Shown in pieces: positions 13,101-22,184 of a stretch of DNA of 64,000 bases. Positions within the stretch are counted from its first letter, which is position 1. Each line of letters starts with the position of its first letter. Origin of the DNA: Amoebophrya sp. A120 (Eukaryota > Sar > Dinophyceae > Syndiniales > Amoebophryaceae); the NCBI GenBank assembly GCA_905178155.1, contig CAJINV010000004.1, forward strand, positions 8,832,411 to 8,896,410, written 5' to 3'. A program made the translations under genes and the position numbers. The notes under the pieces were generated by a model. That model searched no databases, was not told the DNA's origin, and saw nothing but the letters and a program-made list of their open reading frames with translations.

Positions 13101-14511
13101 ATCTACAACGCATCAACAGTCTTCTGATGTCGATATTCATCCTCCACCACCCTCTCAGGTGTTGCATGAAGCGGTTTGGACTCACGCGTACCGGCCTTTG
13201 GAAGCGGTGGTCACGGAGAAGCTGACATCGCAAGATCCGAAAGTGCTGACCGACCGCGGGCTGCTGCAGATTCTGCACAACGTCAGCAAAGTTCAGGAGC
13301 GGAGGACGCAGCTTGGGCTCTTGGCGAAATGTTCTAGTGCCGATGCATTGCCATTTTTCGAGGCCTGGGAGGGCTGCGCCGCGGCGTACATCGGACGCAA
13401 GACATCAGATACAGACAGTGCGCACTCAAGTTGTGGAAGAAATTCGCGGAGCCGGAGCAGCGGCATGTCGCCCGAATGGCTGGGGTCCGTGATGCGTCCG
13501 TATGTCCGACTGCTAGACCAGATTCCGCCGGAGGAATTGCGGGTTTCGTCAAGAAAAGTGTTCCACAACGGACCTTTTCTCCCCGCCTGGAGTCACGCGT
13601 GGAAGCAGACGCAAAACACAGAAAATATTAAACCAGCATCTACTTCCAGTGCCAGGTATAGAAGTAGTACAACGGCAAATGCACTATCCCCCCGTGCTAT
13701 GCTCTGCGCAGTGTGGAGCGTCGCGCGGCTGCTTGGGCATCCGAGCTTGATACAGCGGGTGCAATCGGTGTCGGACTTCGTTTCGGAGCTGTATGGGGAG
13801 GAGATGAAAAACGAAGCCTCTAGCTCTACCGCAGCGGCTGCGGACTCGGAGATGAACTACCACGACCTGTGTGAATCGAACACACGACGATCATCCCCGG
13901 AACTACAAGCGCGCGCGGACAACCCGCAGTCGTCGCGAGAAGATCACCATGATGAGCTCTCGTCCACTTCACAACAAGCTCACGACCACCTCCCTGCGGC
14001 TCCGGCTCCCGCACAGCACGACAACTCTGCCATCCCTGCCTTTTGGTCTGCCGACGATCTCGTCGCCGACTTTTTGCCCGCGTGGGTCTCGTTTCTGGAG
14101 GAGTACAGAAAACAGCAGAAAACGATCCCGACAAAGTACCTCGTGGCGCTGCTTTTTTCCTTAAAAAGACTTGCGGTTTTTCAAACGAATAAAGCACGGA
14201 GGACTAGTTTGTTTTTTGCCACAGGAGAACGTCGAATAGAAAAACAGTTTCCATCACCTCTCACCTCCGAAGCCTTCCTCCAATCGAACCTCCTCAACCT
14301 CGTCCGTTTTTCCCAGCTACGAAGCGGCAATCTCGCCGTGCTGGTCCAAAGCGTGGCCGAGCTGGAGTGCTCGTTGGGGGGGAACGCCGCGTTTTGGTCC
14401 AGGGTGATCGAGCGGGCCTTGCAGCTGAAGTTTAATTCCTTAGAGATCGGAACGGTGGTTTTGGCCTTTGCACGCACGCTCGACCGCTGCGAGTGTGACT
14501 TCGGTTCTTGA
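10160..14511 (+). CDS. Long helical-repeat protein, RAP/HPR-like
   Basis: Two exons, 10160-10199 and 10427-14511, give 1374 residues. The ATG at 10160 (ACCATGG context) is preferred over the Met at 10282, which lies inside the IE. The protein has recurring amphipathic units such as FSAQSLALVLQHLSKL, NLSNAGYGIGRLL, NIRDLTNMMAGVGK, FTPQALAHSLSGLAS and DRGLLQILHNVSKV, separated by Ser/Thr-rich spacers. This pattern is known in organellar RNA-binding proteins with octo- or heptatricopeptide-like and RAP domains of algae and apicomplexans. No clear C-terminal RAP domain is visible. A role in mitochondrial RNA handling is inference only. Unlike its neighbours it has one IE in more than 4 kb. Confidence 0.7.
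10200..10421. mobile_element. Introner element, family C
   Basis: Termini TATGCCAGTACACAACTCCC and a CTCATA end. Exact flank TCCCT. It happens to be open in the host frame. Removal joins AVHPS to TSSVF. Confidence 0.82.
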
Positions 14512-15153
14512 CGAAATAATAGAAGCTGCGGGTGGACCACGACGACCACGCTCTTGTTCATCTGGTTTCTACGGCCGCTCCGGCCGGTTGATGTAGCAGG
14601 CAGCAGCGAAGATGATGGAGGGGCTGTCGTGCTTGCGCGGTAGTACTTCCGATGGCGGCTCACGCCCGTTTGCGAAAATAAGCACCGCAGTGCTGTGTGT
14701 GGTGTTCGCCTCAACGAGTTACACACGGCAAGTGGCGCGCGGCACGAGACGAGAGAACATTTCAAAAGCAGAGACTACTTCTTGAGAGGAACTTCACTGA
14801 GGGCACAGCGGGCTCTACACATGGCACGTTTTATTGAACAATGTTCCACCACGAACTACAGCAACTGCTAAGCTTAATAGGACCACAGCCAATCAATGCA
14901 ATAAACAAAAGATTCCGGCGCCCGCTTTGCCAACTGTACCTCCCCGGCTCTCCTGCGCCGGGGAAAATGCAGCGTCGGCGGAAATGGAATCTCTATCGCG
15001 CGTTGTTCCAAGTAGACCACGCAGTGCAATGCAACCAGGAAAAATAAAACTACCGATTTAGAAGGCAGTGCATAGGCCACACGACCACAGGGAACACCTC
15101 CTTCTTCACCACCACCTCTGCCACCTAAAAAGCCCCGTCGCACCAGCTGCCAT
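14512..15153. other. Intergenic stretch, nothing recognised
   Basis: Short frames only; no IE signature and no RNA gene seen. Confidence 0.5.
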
Positions 15154-18100
15154 ATGGGTCGCGCGGCCCGTGAATCCGAGGTCCGCAGGAGGACGGGCGG
15201 CGGGCCGGCGACCACAATTCAGATCGGGAAGAAGAAGCAACCGGAGCCCGAGGAGGAAAAGCCCGAAGAATCTTCGTCAGAGGATAGTTCCCAGTACGAT
15301 GACCTCCCCGGCTTCATTTCCGCCGGCATGCGGCAAAGGAGTAAGCCGCAGCTGGATCCGGACGAAGAGAAGCGAAAAGAGGAAGAGAGCGCCGCCTACA
15401 TGCAGAAGATGATGGACATGAGCAAGGACATGATCGCGCAGCGGGACGCGGAAGACTCGAAGAAGATCCAGGAATCCAGCAAGGCGTTGAGCGGCGCCGC
15501 GCGGCAGCGGGAGACGGAGATGCAGACGTTTTTGCAGGAAAAAACTGACGACGTCGATTTGCAGCACCGACAGAAAGTCTTGGAGTCCCTGACGGCGGAG
15601 GCGCACGTGGACAAGAAAGTGGTAGAATTCGACAGCGAATCGGATCAGGAGATGGTGGACGCGGCGGAGATCGTCAAGGAAGCGCAGCGCAAGATGGGGA
15701 TCGAAGTGTCCGAAGTGCGGGTATGCAGTGCAAAAGCATCGCACTAGTAGGAATAGCATGACAAATATTTCCAAGAAGAAAAATAGAATTTGTATTGCTG
15801 ATTCACCTAAGATAGGAGATTTGTCATGCATCACAGCAATTGCTACGAGTGCAATTATACTTTTGCAATGCATAGTGGGAAACGGTGGACATTTTACGGG
15901 ACAAGCTGATGGTGAAGAACACGTTTTGGGGCCGGTTGATGTATCCTGTGCAAAAGTATCGTGCTCGTACTACTTGCGTTTATGCATTACAAATCTTTTT
16001 CTTTAGGCAAATCCGCATTACAAATTTGATTTGTAATGCTAAGGCAATTTGTAATGCAATTTATATTAGTACGATGCTTTTGCTTTTGCAATTCATATGA
16101 TGTTCCAAAAAGCGATGGAGGAGAAGAGGCGGAAGCACCCTGATTTCGTCCACCCCTTCCCCAAAACCTACGAACGGGTGAACGACTTGAAGTTCGAGGG
16201 CTGCGTCGCCTTTTTCATGGTCTTCAACGGCGTGACCCTGGCGCTGGGGGCGGAGCGACACCCGGACGTATCAAATGCAAATATGTCTGGGTCTGGAAAC
16301 TTGTAATGCTGCGTTGGGAATAGTGAATGCCCTGTGAAGATGCACAGCCAAGCATGAGAAATATCTGCGCTTCTTCCTGGTGCGTTTTTCGCATGACAAA
16401 CTGCGTTTTTGCATGACAGGCAAAAGGATCTCTTCTTGGACACGCATCACAAACTTTTTGGTCATGCCAGACAAGCATGACAAATCTCGCTATCTTCCAG
16501 ACCCAGACATTTTTGCATTTGTTAGGACGGGTACCCGGTGTATTTGACCGTTTTGGTATCCAAAGGAAAAAACCGCCCTTCCCATATCAAAACGAAATTT
16601 CTGATGCTGGAATTGTGTACACAAATCCGAGCTGTCTTGCTGGAAAGCACTGCAGGCCCATACTAAGTGTGAGGAGAGAGGTTTTGGCCTAGGCACTTAG
16701 CATGAAAAACGTCCGCGCCGTAGGCCCAACAGCATGACAGGCCGCCTGCGCAATGCCGCGGAGCCTGCGGAGTTGCCTTCTTGCAAGACAGACGCCATTT
16801 GTGGCCACAAATCAGCATCACAAAGATTATACTCTTGCAGCATGGGGAGGGGGGATGTTTCCTTTTGATATTTGGAGCACATTTTCACCTTCGTCTTCGT
16901 GGTCGAGGCGACGATGCGGTATCTGGCGTTCGGGTGGCCGTGGCTGTTGGAATTCTACAACGCCGCGGATGTGTTTCTCATCTTCTTCACCGGCGTCCTT
17001 GTGATGTGGATCCTGGAGCCGATGGGCATTGAGTCCGAGTTCATGCGCAACTTTTCCATCCTTCGGTTACTCCGCTTACTGAAACTGATGCGGACGGTAT
17101 CCAAGAAAAAAACTTTGTTCGTGTAACTTTCGTTGGCTGACAGCATCACAAATTTGCTCTACATAATAGAGAAAGCCTGTCATGCGTGGCTTGTGAGGGA
17201 AAACACACACGAAAAGAGGACTTCGTGACTGTCTGGCATGACAGGCGTAACTCTGTTGCATGTTCTGCATCACAGAGTTAAGTACACTTACGCAGTTTTT
17301 TTCTCGCGATAGACGGTCCGCGCGGTGCCGGAATTCGAGCTCGTCTGGCGGTTGATTCGCGTGGGCGTAAAGTCCGGGAAGCTGCTCATGTGGGCGATCT
17401 ATGCATTGCAAATATGTCTGGGTCTGGAAAAATGGAGCTTGTATTGCGTGTCGAGGATTCCAGAAAAATCTGTATTCCATAAAAGCAACAAAAGCGCCGT
17501 GATGAAAAAACGCAGTTTGTATTATGCGAACTAAGGATGAGAAAGGGTCCAAAAGAAATTTGTTATGCTGCACTGCTCTTGCAGGCGTGGTCACTCACGG
17601 CCATTCAGCATCACAAATTTCCAGACCCAGACACTTTTGCACTTGATACGATCATCGACACGACCTTCATCATGTTCCTCTTCGGGATTTTCTTCACCGT
17701 ATCCACTGCAAAAGTATCGTATTCGTATTGCAATCATGCATTACAAATCTTTTTCTCAATGTAAATCCGCATTATTTTATTTCTCATCATGCTGAGGAAA
17801 TTTGGAATGCATTCATACGAGTGCGATGCATACTTTTGCAGTTCATATACCGTCTTGGTCGGAAAGGCGGACGCGTTTGTGCACGACGACACCATCTTAT
17901 CCAAGAAAAAAATTGTGTAAGTGTAAATCTGTGATGCAGAACATGCAACAGAGTTACGCCTGTCATGCCAGACAGCCATGCAGTCCTCTTTTCATGTTTG
18001 TTTTCCCTTACAAACCGCGCCTGACAGGTTTTCTCTGTCATGTAGAGCAAATTTGTGATGCTGTCAGCCACAGAAAGTTACACTAACACAGTTTTTTCCT

Positions 18101-19348
18101 TGGATACATCCTGGATCTCTTCGGCGACGTCCCCCGGTCCGCCTTCACCGCGTTTCAGGTCGGCACCCGGAACCACTGGACGGACATCGTGCGGCACGCG
18201 CGGGACCGGTCCTCCTGGGCCTGGCCGTTGTCCATGCTCTGCATCACGAGCCTGAACCTGGTCATGTTTAATTTAGTGACGGCCTCGATGATTATGTCGG
18301 TGTTTGACGAAACCAGTTCCGACAAGGAGATCAGAAGGAAAGCGGCCGAAGCGAAGAAGGCCATGCACTGGAAGATTCTGGTGAACATCTTCAAAGCGAT
18401 GGACGAGGACGATTCCGGCGAGGTTTCGGCCCAGGAACTGGACCTATGCATAGGAAAAATCGATCTGGGTCTGGAACAGTGCAAGTTGTGATGCTAAGAC
18501 TGGAGAAGACAAAAATCTGTGTTGCATAGACGGCAAAAGATAAGTACCCACTTCTTAGAACCACGCAGAGGGCGGGATTTCTCATGCGGAATAGGGATTA
18601 AGGCGCTCTTGCGCAAGCTGGGATGCTTGTGGGCGCATGACGGGCCAACTTTGTGTTCCACGAGATGCGACGACAAACTTTGCTTTCGTCCCGACCCAGA
18701 CAGATTTGCACTTGATATGGCCATGCCATGAACAACAATCCAGCGCTGCAAAGAAGGTTGAACGACATCAACTTGCATCGGGTACTATACACTTTTCGTA
18801 TTTTTTCAGTGGAGTTCTTGTAATATTTCATGGTTTGTATGCAGAGTCACTGTTTTCCGCTTGAGATGCTGCTGATCTTTGAAAAGTCATTTCAGTTTTT
18901 TTCGACGCAAAATATAGATTCTGAAAACAAAACCACTTCCCAGGCCGCCATGGGAGATCTGTGGAGCATCCTCGACGTGAACGGCGACGGGGTGCTCGAC
19001 ATGGAAGAGTTTCTCGAGGGTATGCGGCAGATGGAGGGTCCCGCGAAGTCCTACGACCTGATCAAGATGAATGTGAAGTGTTCCGGGCTGCAAAAACGGA
19101 TTCATAAACTGGGTCACTGGTTCATGGCCACCATCCCGGAAGCCAAGCGACTCGCCATGCTGGTCGACAACACGCACGGCAACATGATGTCGCTGTTCGG
19201 GCTGTTGCGGCCGCTCGAACGGGACGTGTTGCGGATCGTCCGCCACATGGCGGAGGAAAACGAGCTGAAGACTGACGAGTTTGGCATGCCCACCATCGAC
19301 GATATCAGCTTCGGGGAAAAGATAACGATCGAGATGCCAGCGGGCTGA
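15154..19348 (+). CDS. Single-domain voltage-gated cation channel with EF-hands
   Basis: Eleven exons give 671 residues: 15154-15721, 15880-15941, 16103-16268, 16530-16556, 16876-17097, 17317-17399, 17654-17699, 17853-17897, 18112-18444, 18723-18781, 18944-19348. Nine introns are IEs; only 18782-18943 is GT-AG. An acidic coiled N-terminus (about 1-200) precedes S1 (about 245-260), S2 (275-295), S3 (303-325), S4 with Arg/Lys every third residue (ILRLLRLLKLMRTVR, about 335-350), S5 (372-396), pore loop FTAFQVGTRNHWTDIVR (about 417-433) and S6 (443-470). EF-hand loops are DEDDSGEVSAQE (about 504) and DVNGDGVLDMEE (about 546). The layout matches four-subunit Na/Ca-type channels with Ca regulation, common in alveolates. 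Ion selectivity cannot be read with certainty. Confidence 0.9.
15722..15874. mobile_element. Introner element, family D
   Basis: GCAAAAGCATCGCACTAGTA near the left end, ATACTTTTGCAATGCATA at the right. Flanks GCGGG / GTGGG. Removal joins VSEVRE to TVDILR. Confidence 0.82.
15942..16097. mobile_element. Introner element, family D
   Basis: Starts TATCCTGTGCAAAAGTATCG. Exact flank TGATG. Removal joins FWGRLM to FQKAME. Confidence 0.83.
16269..16524. mobile_element. Introner element, family A
   Basis: Starts TATCAAATGCAAATATG; right end CATTTGTTA. Exact flank GGACG. Same orientation as the copy at 62390. Removal joins RHPD to GYPVY. Confidence 0.86.
16557..16870. mobile_element. Introner element, family F
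   Basis: Termini around AAAGGAAAAAACCGCCC and GGGGGGATGTTTCCTTTTGATA. Exact flank TTTGG. Removal joins LTVL to EHIFTF. Confidence 0.85.
17098..17311. mobile_element. Introner element, family E
   Basis: Starts TATCCAAGAAAAAAAC. Exact flank GACGG. Splits S4. Its interior is the reverse complement of the copy at 17898. Confidence 0.88.
17400..17648. mobile_element. Introner element, family A
   Basis: Starts TATGCATTGCAAATATG and ends GCACTTGATA. Exact flank CGATC. Removal joins LLMWAI to IDTTF within S5. Confidence 0.86.
17700..17847. mobile_element. Introner element, family D
   Basis: Starts TATCCACTGCAAAAGTATCG. Flanks CACCG / TACCG. Removal joins IFFTV to LVGKA. Confidence 0.8.
17898..18106. 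mobile_element. Introner element, family E, opposite orientation
   Basis: Starts TATCCAAGAAAAAAATTG and ends TTTTTTCCTTGGATA. Flanks CATCT / CATCC. Inverted copy of the element at 17098, in the same gene. Confidence 0.87.
18445..18717. mobile_element. Introner element, family A, divergent
   Basis: Left end carries ATCTGGGTCTGGAACA, right end ACCCAGACAGATTTGC. Flanks GGACC / TGGCC, a weak repeat. Removal keeps EF-hand 1 in frame. Confidence 0.78.
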
Positions 19349-19841
19349 GGAAAAAGCCGCGTTGCGTTGGGAGCACGTGCAACAGGTCCTCGTGGAGGCA
19401 CGATGCTTGTCGCTGTTTCATGGTTTCAGGTTTCCAGATGAAATAACCGACAGTCGTATTGACGCCCAATGTACATACAGCTACAGTGGAGGTTCCAAGA
19501 ACAAAATTAGTGATTAGAGAAGTTGATGCAAAAAAGATTCGAATATTTCTGGCTGCCCATCAGTATCAGTACCGCAACAAAAACAGCGTGTCTTGTGATT
19601 GGTCCAGCTTTCTCGTCGGCGAGCTGGAGAGAACAACTAGCTCGTAGGAGCGGAGTGTGGGTGAATCCTTACCTTGTGTCGAAAAGAAGCTTAAGGAAAG
19701 GAGAGTCCCGAGCAAGCGTGATGAAAATCTTCAAACTAAGCCGTGGTGAAAATCAAACCTAGGTTGCAGCTCGGTGACATTAAGTATTGATTCTTCATTT
19801 CTCTTCAGTATCTGTTAGAAAAAGTCAAAGCTTGTGCGACC
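19349..19841. other. Intergenic stretch with a possible acceptor
   Basis: No gene supported. TTCATTTCTCTTCAG (19797-19808) looks like a 3' splice or spliced-leader acceptor just before the next gene. The frame of that gene is open back to it. Confidence 0.45.
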
Positions 19842-21278
19842 ATGACGCGGCCGTTCGTCCGCCACGTCAGCTGCGGGGGCGGGATATTAAGATGGCTCTA
19901 CTACATCATTCTCTCCGGGATCGAGTTCGGCTTTCTGAAACCTCTCTCCGCACTGCTGGACCTCCAAAAAGACCAGGACGAGATGGCGGGAATCTTTCTC
20001 GAAGAAAATACCCGGATTACTAGCAGGCAAGAATCGCCGTCAGGTGCAAGCACTAGCACGTCGGGTAGTAGTAGTAGTACCAGCGCCAGTTCCAATCAGC
20101 AATCCCGGTTGGAAGCCATGCATTTGGACATCGGCTCTGCGATTCGGAATTTGGAGCGACAGGTAAACCAGGCCGGAATCGACATGGCGACCGTGCAAGA
20201 GGGGTTGAGTATTTCGGAGAACCAGTTGCTGCAAGAAATGCTGATCGACGACGTGGAGCAAATTCACGGGATTCGGCAAGAGACGAAGCGGAGATTCAGG
20301 AGTTTTTTCCTGGACCATCCGGTGGGATTACTACCCGAGAATAAAGCAGTGGAGGTGACCAGTAGTGGTAGTGCGACTACGAAAGAAGGAGATGTTGTAG
20401 CAGGAGAAGAAGGTCGTGGTGGTCTTTCTTCTACTTCTAGTGGCAGTGTTGAAACAAGCAGTACGAAGGCGGTGAATGAAGAACACGAAGACGAATTTGA
20501 CAAGGAGCTGGCTGCGGAGAGAAAGGAGAAGGAGGAAAAGAAAGACGAAAAAGAGAAGACGGTAGAGGAGAAGGAAACGGCGGAAGAGGCACCGGTAAAG
20601 GAAGGGAAGCCGGCGGAGGAAGAGGCCAAGCCGGCGGAGGAAGAGAGCAAGCCGGCGGACGAAGAGGCCAAGCCGAAAGAGGAAGAAGCCAAGCCGGCGG
20701 ACGAAGAGGCCAAGCCGAAAGAGGAAGAAGCCAAGCCGGCGGAGGAAGAGGCCAAGCCGGAAGAGGAAGGGGGCAAGCCGGCGGAGGAGGAGGCCAAGCC
20801 GGCGGACGAAGAGGCCAAGCCGAAAGAGGAAGAGGCCAAGCCGGCGGAGGGAGAAGCCAAGCCAACGGAGGAAGAGGCAAAACCAACGGAGGAAGAAGCC
20901 AAGCCGGCGGAGGAAGAGGCCAAGCCGGCGGAGGAAGAGAACAAGCCGAAGGGGGAAGAAGCCAAGCCGGCGGAGGAAGAGGCCAAGCCGAAAGAGGAAG
21001 AGGCCAAGCCGAAAGAGGAAGAGGGCAAGCCGAAAGAGGAAGAGGCCAAGCCGAAAGAGGAAGAGGCAAAACCAGAAGAAGAGGCCAGGCCGGCGGATGA
21101 AACCAAGCCGGAGGCGGACCAAGCTGAGTCCACCAGTGCGCCTTCGCCGGCGAAGGGCGACGCGGGTGACGCGGACAACAAAAGTGCATCAGAAGAGAAC
21201 GGGAAGGAAGGTACGGATACCTCAAAAGCTGCGGCAGAAAAGAATGATGCAGGGGCGAAGGAGAAGGGCGCGAGTTGA
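19842..21278 (+). CDS. Acidic KPAEE-repeat protein
   Basis: One open frame of 478 residues from the ATG at 19842. The frame is open further upstream to a possible acceptor near 19809, so a 5' exon cannot be excluded. The N-terminal 60 residues are hydrophobic and non-repetitive (GGGILRWLYYIILSGIEFGF). A Ser-rich linker and a helical stretch follow. From about residue 240 to 425 there is an imperfect Lys-Pro-Ala-Glu-Glu repeat (KPAEEEAKPKEEEAKP style). The tail is Ala/Asp/Lys-rich. Such repeats occur in neurofilament-like and cytoskeletal linker proteins, but that is resemblance of composition, not homology. No IE interrupts it. Confidence 0.65.
   Translation: MTRPFVRHVSCGGGILRWLYYIILSGIEFGFLKPLSALLDLQKDQDEMAGIFLEENTRITSRQESPSGASTSTSGSSSSTSASSNQQSRLEAMHLDIGSAIRNLERQVNQAGIDMATVQEGLSISENQLLQEMLIDDVEQIHGIRQETKRRFRSFFLDHPVGLLPENKAVEVTSSGSATTKEGDVVAGEEGRGGLSSTSSGSVETSSTKAVNEEHEDEFDKELAAERKEKEEKKDEKEKTVEEKETAEEAPVKEGKPAEEEAKPAEEESKPADEEAKPKEEEAKPADEEAKPKEEEAKPAEEEAKPEEEGGKPAEEEAKPADEEAKPKEEEAKPAEGEAKPTEEEAKPTEEEAKPAEEEAKPAEEENKPKGEEAKPAEEEAKPKEEEAKPKEEEGKPKEEEAKPKEEEAKPEEEARPADETKPEADQAESTSAPSPAKGDAGDADNKSASEENGKEGTDTSKAAAEKNDAGAKEKGAS
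20600..21110 (+). repeat. In-frame GCCAAGCCGGCGGAGGAAGA tandem repeat
   Basis: About 20 imperfect copies of an 18-24-base unit encode the Lys-Pro-x-Glu-Glu array. The reverse strand is also open throughout, which produces long shadow frames there. Confidence 0.85.
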
Positions 21279-22184
21279 GAGGAGAAGAAAGGAAGGTGAA
21301 GGCAAGACGAAGAAGACCGGGGGCGGGGGTGGAGCGGGCGAACCAGCCAAGAATCCGTGCCGGGAGCAGCTGGGCGACACCGAAAGGGAAGTAGACGTGA
21401 GGTACTTACAACGACCAACCTGTTCAGTACAGCATCAACCAACGGACCACGGTGTGACGGAGGGTGGGGCAGAAGCAGAGAAGCAGCGTCCGGGGGAAAG
21501 GCATCTACGACCGAGAACACGAAAGCTGACAAAGCCGTGGAAGCGGAGACGAAGAGAGATGCAGGGCTTTAGAGTGGCGTCAGACAAGAATTCTAGTAAA
21601 CGCTGGTTGAGCAGTGGATTGTCGCAACGCGCACGCTTAGCGAAGAGAACAAGCTCAAGAGAAGTGCATCTTTTTAAATCGCGGATAACAGATTGGGCGC
21701 GCATTTAGTTTTGCAGAAGACTAAAAATGCAGCTTGCTTCAAAGAACCACGGCGACGCGAAAAGTAAATTCAAAACTCGGTAAAATTATCCGATCTTTTT
21801 GTTGGAGGAAGGTGCGATCATGAGGGATGTCTCCGATCTATATTTCGTGACGAGTGCACAGGTTCAAAACACGATCTAAATCTTGAAATAATCCGGCAAC
21901 GAAAAGACGAAACAAAAATGATCTGATCCACCGGCTGGCTACTTAGGCGACATGGATGGGATCTTCTCGAAGGTGGATATGAATAAAACTTGAGCTTGCG
22001 TTCCATTAAGAAAACGATCCTGCACGAACCGCTCGACCCAATTTGCGTGGTCCCCTTACCTCAGTTAAAACTAAATACCGAACGTTTTTCGGAGTAAAAA
22101 GTAAACTAAACCCTGAAGCCTCGCTTCTGCCTCTAAAGAAACTTTTGTTCATCTTCCCACCTTTTTATCCAAGCCTTATCGAAA
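21279..22184. other. Intergenic stretch, nothing firm
   Basis: 21279-21700 keeps the purine-rich, Lys/Arg-biased composition of the preceding gene in other frames. It may be its 3' UTR or unrecognised exons. From 21710 the DNA is AT-rich. No IE signature. Confidence 0.4.

Noticed and set aside
20264-21532. Long reverse-strand frames opposite the KPAEE gene
   Set aside because: They are mirror images of the codon repeat (runs of SSSFGLAS type) and have no independent support.
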